Positions 35,230 through 45,265 of a stretch of DNA of 64,000 nt are shown piece after piece (the stretch's first letter is position 1; each line of letters opens with the position of its first letter). The position numbers and the translations under genes were made by a program. This DNA comes from Ahrensia sp. (GTDB lineage: Bacteria > Pseudomonadota > Alphaproteobacteria > Rhizobiales > Rhizobiaceae): contig PAKZ01000003.1 in NCBI GenBank assembly GCA_002706335.1, positions 1 to 64,000 on the forward strand, given 5' to 3'. Below the pieces are notes generated by a model that saw only the letters and a list, made by a program, of their open reading frames with translations, was not told the origin of the DNA and made no database searches.

Positions 35230-38002
35230 ATGAGCGAATTACCTCAGGAAAACAAGGAAAAGCTCGACAAGCTGATCACCGACGCGATGGCGTCGGGCGG
35301 CTCGGAACTCGCCAATTACGGGATTTTCATCGAGCGTTTATGCAACGCCCTGAACTTGCCGCCCCCTGATTTTGCCAGCGCCGAGAACCAGTTCAACGAC
35401 TACGTTCTGGAGCGCCGTGTCGATTTCAAACACCCGGACGGTTCGCGCACGGCCGGGAGGATCGACTGCTACAAGCGCGGATGTTTCGTTCTCGAAGCCA
35501 AGCAGTCGGTCAAGCGCGGTGCGAAGAAACCCGATGCGGACCAGCTTCATCTGCTGCCGGAGGACGCTCTCCAGCAAAAGGCGGGGCATGCGAAACAGGG
35601 CACGCGACAATGGGACCAGGTGATGCTGGCGGCGCGCAAGCAGGCGGAAGACTATGCCCGCGCCCTGCCCGTCGAGCACGGCTACCCTCCCTTCCTGCTG
35701 ATCGCCGATATCGGCAATGTGATCGAGGTCTACGCGGACTTTTCCGGACAGGGAAAGAACTACGCGCATTTTCCCGACCGCCGCTCCTACCGCATTGCGA
35801 TGGAGGATCTGCGGCAGGAGGAAATCCAGAAACGCCTGACCGCGATCTGGAACGACCCGCATTCGCTCGACCCGACGAAACGGTCGGCGGAGGTGACGCG
35901 CGACATCGCCGAGCGGCTGGCGCGGATCGCCAAGCGGCTCGAAGGCAAACACGATCCAAAGGACGTCGCCGAATTCCTGATGCGCTGCCTTTTCACCATG
36001 TTCGCCGAGGACGTGGAGCTTATCCCGAAACACTCCTTCGAAGAACTGCTGGAAGGGCTCAAGGACAGGCCGGACGCTTTCGTGCCGGCGATGGAAAACC
36101 TCTGGAAGGTGATGGACGAAGGCGGATACGAACCGCGCATGATGACGCCGCTGAAGCGGTTCAACGGTTCGCTGTTCAAACGGCGCACGGCCCTGCCGCT
36201 GGACGGGGAAGGCATCCATGAATTGTGGGTTGCGGCGAAGCGCACATGGGCCGATGTTGAGCCGGCGATCTTCGGCACGTTGCTGGAGCGTGCGCTCGAC
36301 CCGCGAGAACGCTCAAAGCTCGGCGCGCATTACACGCCGCGCGCCTATGTCGAGCGGCTGGTGGTGCCGACGATCATCGAGCCATTGCGCGCCGAATGGG
36401 AGACAGTGCAATCGGCCGTGCAGGAGAAGCTGGCGGCCGGCAAGTTCAACGACGCGCGCCAGCTTATCGACGGGTTCCATCACCGGCTTTGCACGATCCG
36501 CGTGCTGGACCCCGCCTGCGGCACGGGCAATTTTCTCTATGTCTCGCTGGAACTGCTGAAGAAGCTGGAAGGCGAGACGCTGGAGGCGCTGGAGAATATC
36601 GAGGGCGATGTCGGGCTGAGCTTCCAGGGCGAGACGGTCAATCCGAGCCAGTTTTACGGGCTGGAGATCAACCCCCGGGCGGTGGCGATCGCCGATCTGG
36701 TGCTGTGGATCGGCTTCATCAAGTGGCAGTTGAAGACCAGCGGCCTCAACGCCATTTCGGAACCGATCTTGCACGCCTATGGCACGATCCGCCATCAGGA
36801 CGCGATCCTCGCCTATGACCGAAAAGAGTTGCGGCGCGACGAACAGGGCAAGCCGCTTTCGCGCTGGGACGGGGTAACAAAGAAGCTGCACCCGATTACC
36901 GGAGAGGACATCCCCGACCCGGACGCAACGGTGGAGCTATACGACTATGTCAATCCGCGTATCGCCGACTGGCCGGAGGCGGAGTTCATCGTCGGCAATC
37001 CGCCCTTCATCGGCGGAGGGCAGATGCGCGCTGAATTGGGTGACGGCTATGCCGAAGCATGTTGGAAGGGTCGGCCGCTTGTTCAGCCCAAAGCGGATTT
37101 CGTCATGCATTTCTGGGACGAAGCCGCCCGAAGGCTGGCGAGTAAGGGCACGGCGAAGGAGCCGAACCCGCTCAGACGTTTCGGTTTCATCACCACGAAC
37201 TCTATCACGCAAACGTTCTCACGGCGGGGAATTGAAAGATACCTGTCCGCGAAGGAGCCGATTTCGCTGGTCTTCGCCGTACCGGATCATCCGTGGATGA
37301 AGGCAGCCGACAAGGCCGCTGTGCGCATCGCCATGACGGTCGCGGAAAAGGGCGAACACGAGGGCGTTCTGGCGGAAACGGTACGCGAGGACGGGCTTAA
37401 TACTGACACGCCGCGCGTCGACTTGGAAAAGCGCGGGGGGAAAATTTCAGGGAAACTCGCTATCGGTGCGAATATTGGCGCTGCGACTGGTCTTCAGGCG
37501 AACAACAGCCTCTCAAGTAATGGTGTCATGCTGGCGGGAGCAGGCTTTATTCTGCCCCCAGAAAAGGCAAATTCGCTTTGCAGAATGGGACCACAAGAAA
37601 TCGAGGAGCATGTTTTAGATTACCGGAACGGACGAGATATCGCTCAAAAACCTCGCGGCGTAAAAGTGATAGATTTGTTCGGCCTGTCCGCTCAAGAAGC
37701 GGAACTACGCTTCCCGAGCCTCTATCAACACCTGCTGATCAATGTGAAGCCTGAACGGGATCACAACAATCGGCAGAGCTTTAGAGAAAGATGATGGATT
37801 TTTGGCGAACCCCGGAAATTGTTGCGCGACTTTACACGTGACCTCGACCGGTACGTCGCCACGATTGAAACCGCGAAGCATCGCTTTTTTGTATTTCTCG
37901 ACACAAATATTCGTCCTGATCATATGTTGGTTAATATTGGTCTTGATCGTGCTGAGCATCTCAGTGTCCTGTCTTCTCGGCTCCATGTTTCTTGGGCACT
38001 GG

Positions 38003-38010
38003 CGGCGGGC
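38003..38010. repeat. target-site duplication, left
   Basis: CGGCGGGC, identical to 40715-40722, directly outside the terminal inverted repeats. Eight bases is within the range generated by IS1-family elements. Confidence 0.9.
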
Positions 38011-38031
38011 GGTAGTGTCTCAGTTTGAAAA
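38011..38031 (+). repeat. left terminal inverted repeat
   Basis: GGTAGTGTCTCAGTTTGAAA followed by A; 21 of 21 bases match the right repeat in inverse orientation. GGT at the tip is usual for IS1-family ends. Confidence 0.93.
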
Positions 38032-38197
38032 TTGGGGATCTTAATGCCCCGAAACCGCCCGGGAACCGGTCATTATCCGTTTGCGGATATTCAATTCCGG
38101 ATACCCAATTCCTATGTTAAGTTCAACTTGACAAGGTGGTGCGAGTCGCTTCGCGCCGCCGTTGCGCCGTTCAGGCGCACATACACGGGAGAGAACG

Positions 38198-38410
38198 ATG
38201 GCCAAAGGTCCGAGGGGCGAGAAACGCCCGGCCGATCTGATCGGCATGTCGGTAATGGTTGCCAAGATCGCAACCGGCGAAATCGAAGACAATCAAAAAT
38301 CTGGTCGCGTCCGTTCTGGAAAGGCCGGGGCGAAGGCGCGCGCCGAGAAATTGACCAGCGAGGAACGGAGCGAGATTGCCCGCAAGGCGGCAAACGCGAG
38401 GTGGGAGTGA
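38198..38410 (+). CDS. small basic passenger protein
   Basis: 70-residue basic protein, transposon-borne. It starts MAKGPRGEKRPADLIGM and ends LTSEERSEIARKAANARWE, a tail shared by many small phage and plasmid proteins of unknown function that are thought to bind nucleic acid. GGGAG lies 8 bases upstream of the ATG. Its stop overlaps the antitoxin start (TGATG), so the two are translationally coupled. It may be a co-regulator of the toxin-antitoxin operon (inference). Confidence 0.75.
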   Translation: MAKGPRGEKRPADLIGMSVMVAKIATGEIEDNQKSGRVRSGKAGAKARAEKLTSEERSEIARKAANARWE

Positions 38411-38919
38411 TGACCAAGGCCATTTGTCCGAGCACGGCAATGGCTGTCGCGAATTGGTTTCTGGAGAAGTCTTGGTCAGAGCCAGACGTGCCCCCATGCG
38501 ATCAGCTTAAGCTATACAAGCTTGTGTATTTCGCGCAGGCGTGGTTCCTCGCAACCTTCGACAAGCCTCTTTTTGAAGAAGATATCGAAGCCTGGCCGCA
38601 TGGCCCGGTTGTGCGGGACTTGTATATTGAATTCAAGGACTTCGGGAGAGACCCGATTACAAAGCTAGGGACTCGCCTAGAGTCTCGTGGTGGCGAATTC
38701 GAAGTAGTCACACCAAAGCATGATGGGAGCCTTGATGGCTTTCTTCAGGTTGTTTGGGACAACTACAAGAAATATAAGGGTACTCGTCTTTCCAACGCGA
38801 CTCATGCGCGAGGGGAGCCTTGGGAAATCGTTAGCCGACACTATGATCTCGATGAGAAGCCAACGATTCCTATTGAATTGATCCAAGAGGTTTTCAAGGC
38901 GAAAATTGCCAACACCTGA
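38410..38919 (+). CDS. Panacea-domain (DUF4065, SocA/GepA-like) antitoxin candidate
   Basis: 169-residue protein with the family hallmark DQLKLYKLVYFAQAWFLATFDKPLFEEDIEAWPHGPVVRDLYIEFKDFG near residues 30-80, then FLQVVWDNYKKYKGTRLSNATHARGEPWE. Panacea proteins neutralise many unrelated toxins, including small membrane-depolarising ones, in two-gene PanAT operons; others act as proteolytic adaptors (SocA). Here a membrane protein gene overlaps its 3' end, the arrangement expected of PanAT. The ATG overlaps the preceding stop by one base. Clearly AT-richer than neighbouring chromosomal genes. Confidence 0.87.
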   Translation: MTKAICPSTAMAVANWFLEKSWSEPDVPPCDQLKLYKLVYFAQAWFLATFDKPLFEEDIEAWPHGPVVRDLYIEFKDFGRDPITKLGTRLESRGGEFEVVTPKHDGSLDGFLQVVWDNYKKYKGTRLSNATHARGEPWEIVSRHYDLDEKPTIPIELIQEVFKAKIANT

Positions 38920-39232
38920 AATCCAAATCCGGGATGATGCATCAGGCGTTGGCGATAGGCCAGACGCTGCCACGAAACGATTCAAGGATCTCGTAAACCG
39001 AAACTTCGAACAAGACATCGGCCTCAGGAAAACGTTTTCATACTGCACATTTGGGCTTGTGTTGGCTTGGATGGTTTTTGTCGCGTTTTTCCTGTCGCTT
39101 TCTGACCGAAGCGCAGAGGTTTTGATTGCTGTCGTTACCGGTACAACAATCAAGGTCTTGGGCCTTTATTTCATCGTATTGCGATACCTATTCCCTGTTC
39201 GAGGGAATTTTCATAATGAAGATAATGCTTGA
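38906..39232 (+). CDS. two-helix membrane protein, candidate PanT toxin
   Basis: 108-residue protein: soluble N-terminal 45 residues (IQIRDDASGVGDRPDAATKRFKDLVNRNFEQDIGLRKTF) and two transmembrane helices (about 48-68 CTFGLVLAWMVFVAFFLSLS and 72-97 VLIAVVTGTTIKVLGLYFIV). It probably starts at TTG 38906 with AAGG 6 bases upstream, overlapping the Panacea gene by 14 bp, so it would be translated only with the antitoxin. Small two-helix proteins are a known PanT class. The toxin role is inference from context; a plain passenger of unknown function is the alternative. Confidence 0.7.
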   Translation: MPTPEIQIRDDASGVGDRPDAATKRFKDLVNRNFEQDIGLRKTFSYCTFGLVLAWMVFVAFFLSLSDRSAEVLIAVVTGTTIKVLGLYFIVLRYLFPVRGNFHNEDNA

Positions 39233-39263
39233 TATTGAGCAATAAGTTCATTATGTAGTGGGT

Positions 39264-40151
39264 ATGGCAAACGTCCTACCCACTGCGAAGCGTGCTCAAA
39301 TCCTCTCGATGCTGGTCGAAGGTTCGTCCATGCGGTCGGTCTCGCGGATCACTGGCGTTTCAATCAATACCGTGACGAAACTGCTTGTTGATGCTGGCGA
39401 GGCTTGCGCCGAGTATCACGACAAGACGGTTCGCGGCGTGAGGGCCGAGCGTATCCAGTGCGATGAAATCTGGTCGTTCTGCTATTCCAAGCAAAAGAAC
39501 GTCGAGACCGCGAAGTCAGCCCCGGAAGGCGCTGGCGATGTTTGGACGTGGACCGCGTTGGACGCCGATAGCAAGATGATCGTGTCCTATCTGGTCGGCG
39601 GTCGTGACGGTCGTTACGCAATGGCCTTCATGGATGACGTGGCAGAACGTCTCGCCACTCGCGTCCAGATGACCACGGACGGCCACAAGGCGTATTTAGA
39701 AGCAGTTGAAGGCGCATTCGGTGCTGATGTCGATTATGCGCAGCTTGTGAAGATCTACGGCGAAGCTCCGGAAGGTGCGAAGGGCCGTTATTCTCCGGCT
39801 GAATGCACCGGTATCAAGAAGAACAAGATCGAAGGCGAGCCCGACGAAAAGCACATTTCCACGTCCTACGTGGAGCGCATGAACCTGAATATCCGCATGG
39901 GCAATCGTCGCTTCACGCGTCTGACCAATGCGTTCTCAAAGAAGGTCGAGAACCACCTTCACATGCTGTCGCTGTATTTCGTGCATTACAATTTCTGCCG
40001 TCAGCACAAGAGCCTTCGCGTTTCTCCTGCCATGGCCGCTGGCGTCACCGACACGCTCAAGGATATGGAATGGGTCGTCGGTTTGATCGATGCTCGCGCA
40101 CCGGCACCGAAGCGCCCGACGGCCTACAAGAAGAAAGCCCCGACCGAATAG
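39264..40151 (+). CDS. IS1-family-like DDE transposase
   Basis: 295-residue transposase in a single frame (classical IS1 uses a frameshift between InsA and InsB). N-terminal helix-turn-helix (RSVSRITGVSINTVTKLLVDAG, 24-45). Catalytic residues are D67 in QCDEIWSF, D139 in TTDGHKAY and E204 in SYVERMNLNIR, followed by the RRFTRLTNAFSKKVENHLHMLSLYFVHYNFCRQHKSLR block. Complete, with no lesion seen. It lies within a TIR-bounded element, reading the same way as the cargo. Confidence 0.9.
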   Translation: MANVLPTAKRAQILSMLVEGSSMRSVSRITGVSINTVTKLLVDAGEACAEYHDKTVRGVRAERIQCDEIWSFCYSKQKNVETAKSAPEGAGDVWTWTALDADSKMIVSYLVGGRDGRYAMAFMDDVAERLATRVQMTTDGHKAYLEAVEGAFGADVDYAQLVKIYGEAPEGAKGRYSPAECTGIKKNKIEGEPDEKHISTSYVERMNLNIRMGNRRFTRLTNAFSKKVENHLHMLSLYFVHYNFCRQHKSLRVSPAMAAGVTDTLKDMEWVVGLIDARAPAPKRPTAYKKKAPTE

Positions 40152-40166
40152 CCGGGGCCTCCAAGC

Positions 40167-40382
40167 TTAGTTGAATAGCTCGCCTTGCGAGGGTTCAATA
40201 CCGGGGAAACGCATTCCGGTGTTGACCTCGCTCACACGTCCCTGGTTGACGCCGGTGATCGTAGCGATGTCTTGCTGGCTAAGGCCATAATCCAACAATG
40301 CCTTGATCCGGGCGGCAAGCTCCGGGGTCATGCGTGGCGACTTCCGTTTGCGTGGAAACGGGATAGGAGTCTTTATGATCAT
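40167..40382 (-). CDS. small helix-turn-helix passenger protein
   Basis: 71-residue basic protein with a helix-turn-helix TPELAARIKALLDYGLSQQDIATITGVNQGRVSEVNTG (about 19-55) after a basic IPFPRKRKSPR arm, ending PSQGELFN. I use ATG 40382 with AAGGGG upstream; the longer frame to 40517 is not needed. It converges with the transposase gene 15 bp apart. It could repress the transposon promoters or be a remnant of a phage-type regulator. Confidence 0.7.
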   Translation of the reverse strand: MIIKTPIPFPRKRKSPRMTPELAARIKALLDYGLSQQDIATITGVNQGRVSEVNTGMRFPGIEPSQGELFN

Positions 40383-40693
40383 TGGGGTTTTCCCCTTCAA
40401 AATGCGCCAGACGCACTTGCTCAAAGAAGGGGAACGCGGTAAACTTTCCGCGTTGGGAGGAAACCTTTTTGGTTCCCCTATCTCCGAGTGACCCCGTGCG
40501 CGCTGGCTAGTTTGCATTGCGGGTCATTTTGATTCTGAGGCTGGCGCGAGGTGGTTCAGACCCGTTGCTGGCCTCAGTGCTTTCCGGCCTAAGGCCGAAT
40601 CGCCACCCATCAAACTAACCGATTGCGCAATAGGGGTGGAGTCTGTTGCGGCTTTATGCCCACAGAATCTCTCGGAATGCTGTCAATCAATAT
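40383..40693. other. 311-bp right subterminal region of the transposon
   Basis: No gene. Holds the promoter of the leftward helix-turn-helix gene, a palindrome CGGCCTAAGGCCG (near 40586-40598) and the sequence next to the right terminal repeat where transposase would bind. Confidence 0.5.
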
Positions 40694-40714
40694 TTTTCAA
40701 ACTGAGACACTACC
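40694..40714 (-). repeat. right terminal inverted repeat
   Basis: Inverse complement of 38011-38031, all 21 bases identical; the innermost bases diverge from the left end after this. Confidence 0.93.
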
Positions 40715-40722
40715 CGGCGGGC
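40715..40722. repeat. target-site duplication, right
   Basis: CGGCGGGC, the second copy of 38003-38010. Reading continues into GGA TGG CTT GGC, restoring the interrupted frame. Confidence 0.9.
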
Positions 40723-40970
40723 GGATGGCTTGGCGTGGGAAACGATCCCCGCTACAGCAAATCGCGAACCTTTGATCCATACCCATTTCCCTCTTACGTT
40801 GTAGGTGACGGCGACCAAGCACTACAGCAGAAACTCGCCGATCTCGGCGAGCGGCTGGACGCCTTCCGCAAGGAGCGGCTGGCCAAGCACGATTTCCTGA
40901 CGATGACCGGGATGTACAACGTGCTGGAACGGGTGCGCGAACTGGAATGGGCCGGGCGCGGCGCCCCACT

Positions 40971-41077
40971 CTCCCCCCTTGCGGGGGAGATGCCCGACAG
41001 GGCAGAGGGGGGTATTGGCGCGGAGGGCGAAGGCCCCCCCTCTGTCGCTTCGCGACATCTCCCCCGCGAGGGGGGAG
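40971..41077. repeat. GC-rich palindromic mosaic element inside the broken R-M gene
   Basis: Two arms of about 42-45 bases (40971-41012 and 41033-41077) are imperfect inverse complements around a 20-base spacer. Each arm holds its own CTCCCCC/GGGGGAG hairpin. The composition (ctccccc...gggggagatg...cagaggggg) is that of short mosaic repeats found widely between Rhizobiales genes. Here it lies in a coding frame without a stop, between YNVLERVREL and PPLTDSERD, which are adjacent in related enzymes as I recall them. Confidence 0.8.
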
Positions 41078-41689
41078 AACGGAGTGTCGCCATCCCGCCA
41101 CTGACGGATTCCGAGCGGGATATCTACGATGCCGGGCTGATCGCGGTGCTGAAGGAAATCCACGACGAGATCGACCGCGCCGTGTTCCAGGCCTATGGCT
41201 GGGACGATCTCGGCGAGCGGCTGGTCGGCCGGCCGGGCGCGACGATGCCCTCGGCGCATAAATCGGAAGATCAGGAAGCAGCGGAGGAGGAGTTGCTGAC
41301 GCGCCTCGTTGCGCTCAACCTCGAACGGCAGGCGGAGGAACGGCGAGGGCTGGTGCGCTGGCTGCGGCCCGACTACCAGATCGAAAAGCTGGGCCACAAG
41401 GTGGCGACCGGCCAGGAACAGATCGAGGCCGATATCGCCATCGCCGCAGCCGCCGCCGAGAAGCCGAAATGGCCGAAGGAAACCTTCGAGCAGATCCGCA
41501 TCGTCAAGGACGTGCTGGCGAAGGCAGCCGCTCCCGCCTCGCCGGCCGAGGTGGCGGCGACGTTCGACGGGCGCAATACGCCAAAACGCAAGGAGCGCGT
41601 CGACGAGGTGCTGAAACTGCTCGCGGAAACCGGTGGCGCGAGGATGATGGACGGCGAGGCGCGCTATTTCGTGGCGCGGTAGGCTGCGC

Positions 41690-41940
41690 GGCTGATCGCT
41701 GGCATTGGCGATTTGCCCCCTCTCTTGCAAAAGCTAAGGACTTAGCTTCGCTAAGCCCGAGCTTTTGCTCCTGCCGGCGCTTCGCGTTCAGCACTCGAAA
41801 CGATTCTCCGGATCGTTTCGCCCGCTTACGGGGGCCGTGCCTCACCTCCGCGCGTTCGTCGCTCCAATCGACAAATCGTTGTCGATTGGCCGGCTACGCC
41901 GACCGCTCCTCACCCCCCACGAGGGGAGAGATAGGCGGAG
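41690..41940. repeat. cluster of three hairpins (mosaic repeat)
   Basis: Between the broken gene and gyrB. Hairpin 1: GCAAAAGCT/AGCTTTTGC (41727-41768) enclosing CTTAGC-TTC-GCTAAG. Hairpin 2: CGAAACGAT/ATCGTTTCG (41796-41820). Hairpin 3: CCAATCGACAA/TTGTCGATTGG with a 4-base loop (41864-41889), then a cacgaggggagaga tail. It looks like a composite intergenic repeat; it may also stop convergent transcription in front of gyrB. Confidence 0.75.
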
Positions 41941-41941
41941 C

Positions 41942-44467
<2,526 letters not shown>

Positions 44468-44515
44468 TCAAACATATAGGGTTTTCAGGGGGAAATGCCA
44501 AATGCGGCGGGCGTT

Positions 44516-45265
44516 TCAGGCCGCCTGGACGAGGGCGGCGAGAAGCAGCATGGCGGATGCGGCGAAGACCGCGTCGCGCCTGCTCGGGACCGGCGCGCCG
44601 AGGATGGTGCGCGGCGCGCCCTGCGCGAGACCGCGGGTCTCCATCGAAATGGCGGCGCGGCCGGCACGACGGATGGCGAAGGCAAGCAGCGGCACGACGA
44701 GCGACGCGGTCTCGAAAGGGCCCGGAACGCGGCGCGGCGGGCGGCTCGAACGCATTGCGCGGGCGAGCCTGATCTGCTGCGCCTCGGCGGCGAGATCGGG
44801 CACCAGCAGCATGGCGGAAAACAGCGCATAGCCGACGCGCGGCGACAACCGGCACTGCGCCATCAGCGCCTTGACGAGACCGGCGGGATCCGTGGTCAGC
44901 ACGAAGACGGCGGAGACCATGCCGCAGGCGATGGCGCGCAGGAAGAGGACGACGCCCGCCGAGACCGCGGCGGAGCCGAAGGGCGCCTCCGCGGCCACGC
45001 GCAGGGCGAAGTCCGCCTCCTCGCGGAACAGCGCGGTCGTCGTCAGCATGCCGATGCCGAACAGCGCAAAGGGAACCATCAGCGCGAGGACAAAGAGCGG
45101 CGGGCGGCGCTCGATGGCGACGAGCAGGACGACGGCGATCGCGATGGTGGCGATCTGGAACGACGCGGCGAAGACCAGCACCGCGGCGACGAGCCAGACC
45201 GTGCAGACGGCGAGTTTCACGACAGGATGAATGCGCGTCAGCATTGCGTGTGGCGCTCCAGCCAT
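44516..45265 (-). CDS. ykoC: ECF transporter transmembrane (T) component, YkoC-like
   Basis: About 249 residues, with six hydrophobic stretches and the EcfT coupling helix containing the Ala-Arg-Gly-type motif (LARAMRSSRPPRR and AISMETRGLAQGA near 170-220). It links two ATPase domains to the substrate-binding subunit. Possible starts are 45265 (overlap of 28 bp with the ATPase gene) and 45244 (overlap 7 bp, GGAG 11 bases upstream); the first is used. Last gene of the TPP-controlled ykoFEDC operon. Confidence 0.88.
   Translation of the reverse strand: MAGAPHAMLTRIHPVVKLAVCTVWLVAAVLVFAASFQIATIAIAVVLLVAIERRPPLFVLALMVPFALFGIGMLTTTALFREEADFALRVAAEAPFGSAAVSAGVVLFLRAIACGMVSAVFVLTTDPAGLVKALMAQCRLSPRVGYALFSAMLLVPDLAAEAQQIRLARAMRSSRPPRRVPGPFETASLVVPLLAFAIRRAGRAAISMETRGLAQGAPRTILGAPVPSRRDAVFAASAMLLLAALVQAA

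Larger units (their letters stand above)
38011..40714 (+). mobile_element. 2,704-bp IS1-like transposon with toxin-antitoxin cargo
   Basis: Bounded by perfect 21-bp inverted repeats starting GGTAGTGTCTCAG and flanked by an 8-bp duplication, so it inserted by transposition and is complete. Gene order: 70-residue basic protein, Panacea antitoxin-like protein, two-helix membrane protein, DDE transposase, and an oppositely oriented small helix-turn-helix gene. Known IS1 elements are under 1 kb with no passengers; ones with passengers are classed as transporter IS. The cargo is less GC-rich than the host genes (clearly so at 38500-39240), a sign of recent transfer. Identical repeats and an intact transposase suggest it may still move. 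Confidence 0.9.
35230..41682 (+). pseudogene. MmeI-like type IIG/IIL restriction-modification enzyme, broken
   Basis: Without the insertion the frame encodes about 1,246 residues. N-terminal PD-(D/E)XK nuclease with D79 ... E89-A90-K91 (GRIDCYKRGCFVLEAKQ), helical spacer, then an adenine methyltransferase with motif I LDPACGTGNF (near 430) and motif IV NPPFIGGG (near 588). Target-recognition region and C-terminal helices (ERDIYDAGLIAVLKEIHDEID, VFQAYGWDDLG) follow. Two lesions: TGA at 37792-37794 replaces the first Trp of the expected [12 protein letters not shown] (same frame continues), and an IS1-like element occupies 38011-40714 with an 8-bp duplication. Removing the element and one duplicate restores ALAAGGWLGVGNDP in frame. 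A palindromic element at 40971-41077 also interrupts it in frame. The 854-residue 5' product would lack most target recognition. Confidence 0.88.

Noticed and set aside
37792-37794. TGA as a recoded Trp or selenocysteine codon
   Set aside because: TGA serves as the normal stop of many intact genes in the window, no SECIS-like structure is evident, and the gene is also split by a transposon; a nonsense mutation is simpler.
40971-41940. CRISPR-like repeat arrays
   Set aside because: The repeats are inverted and different from one another, without regular spacers; they are palindromic mosaic elements.
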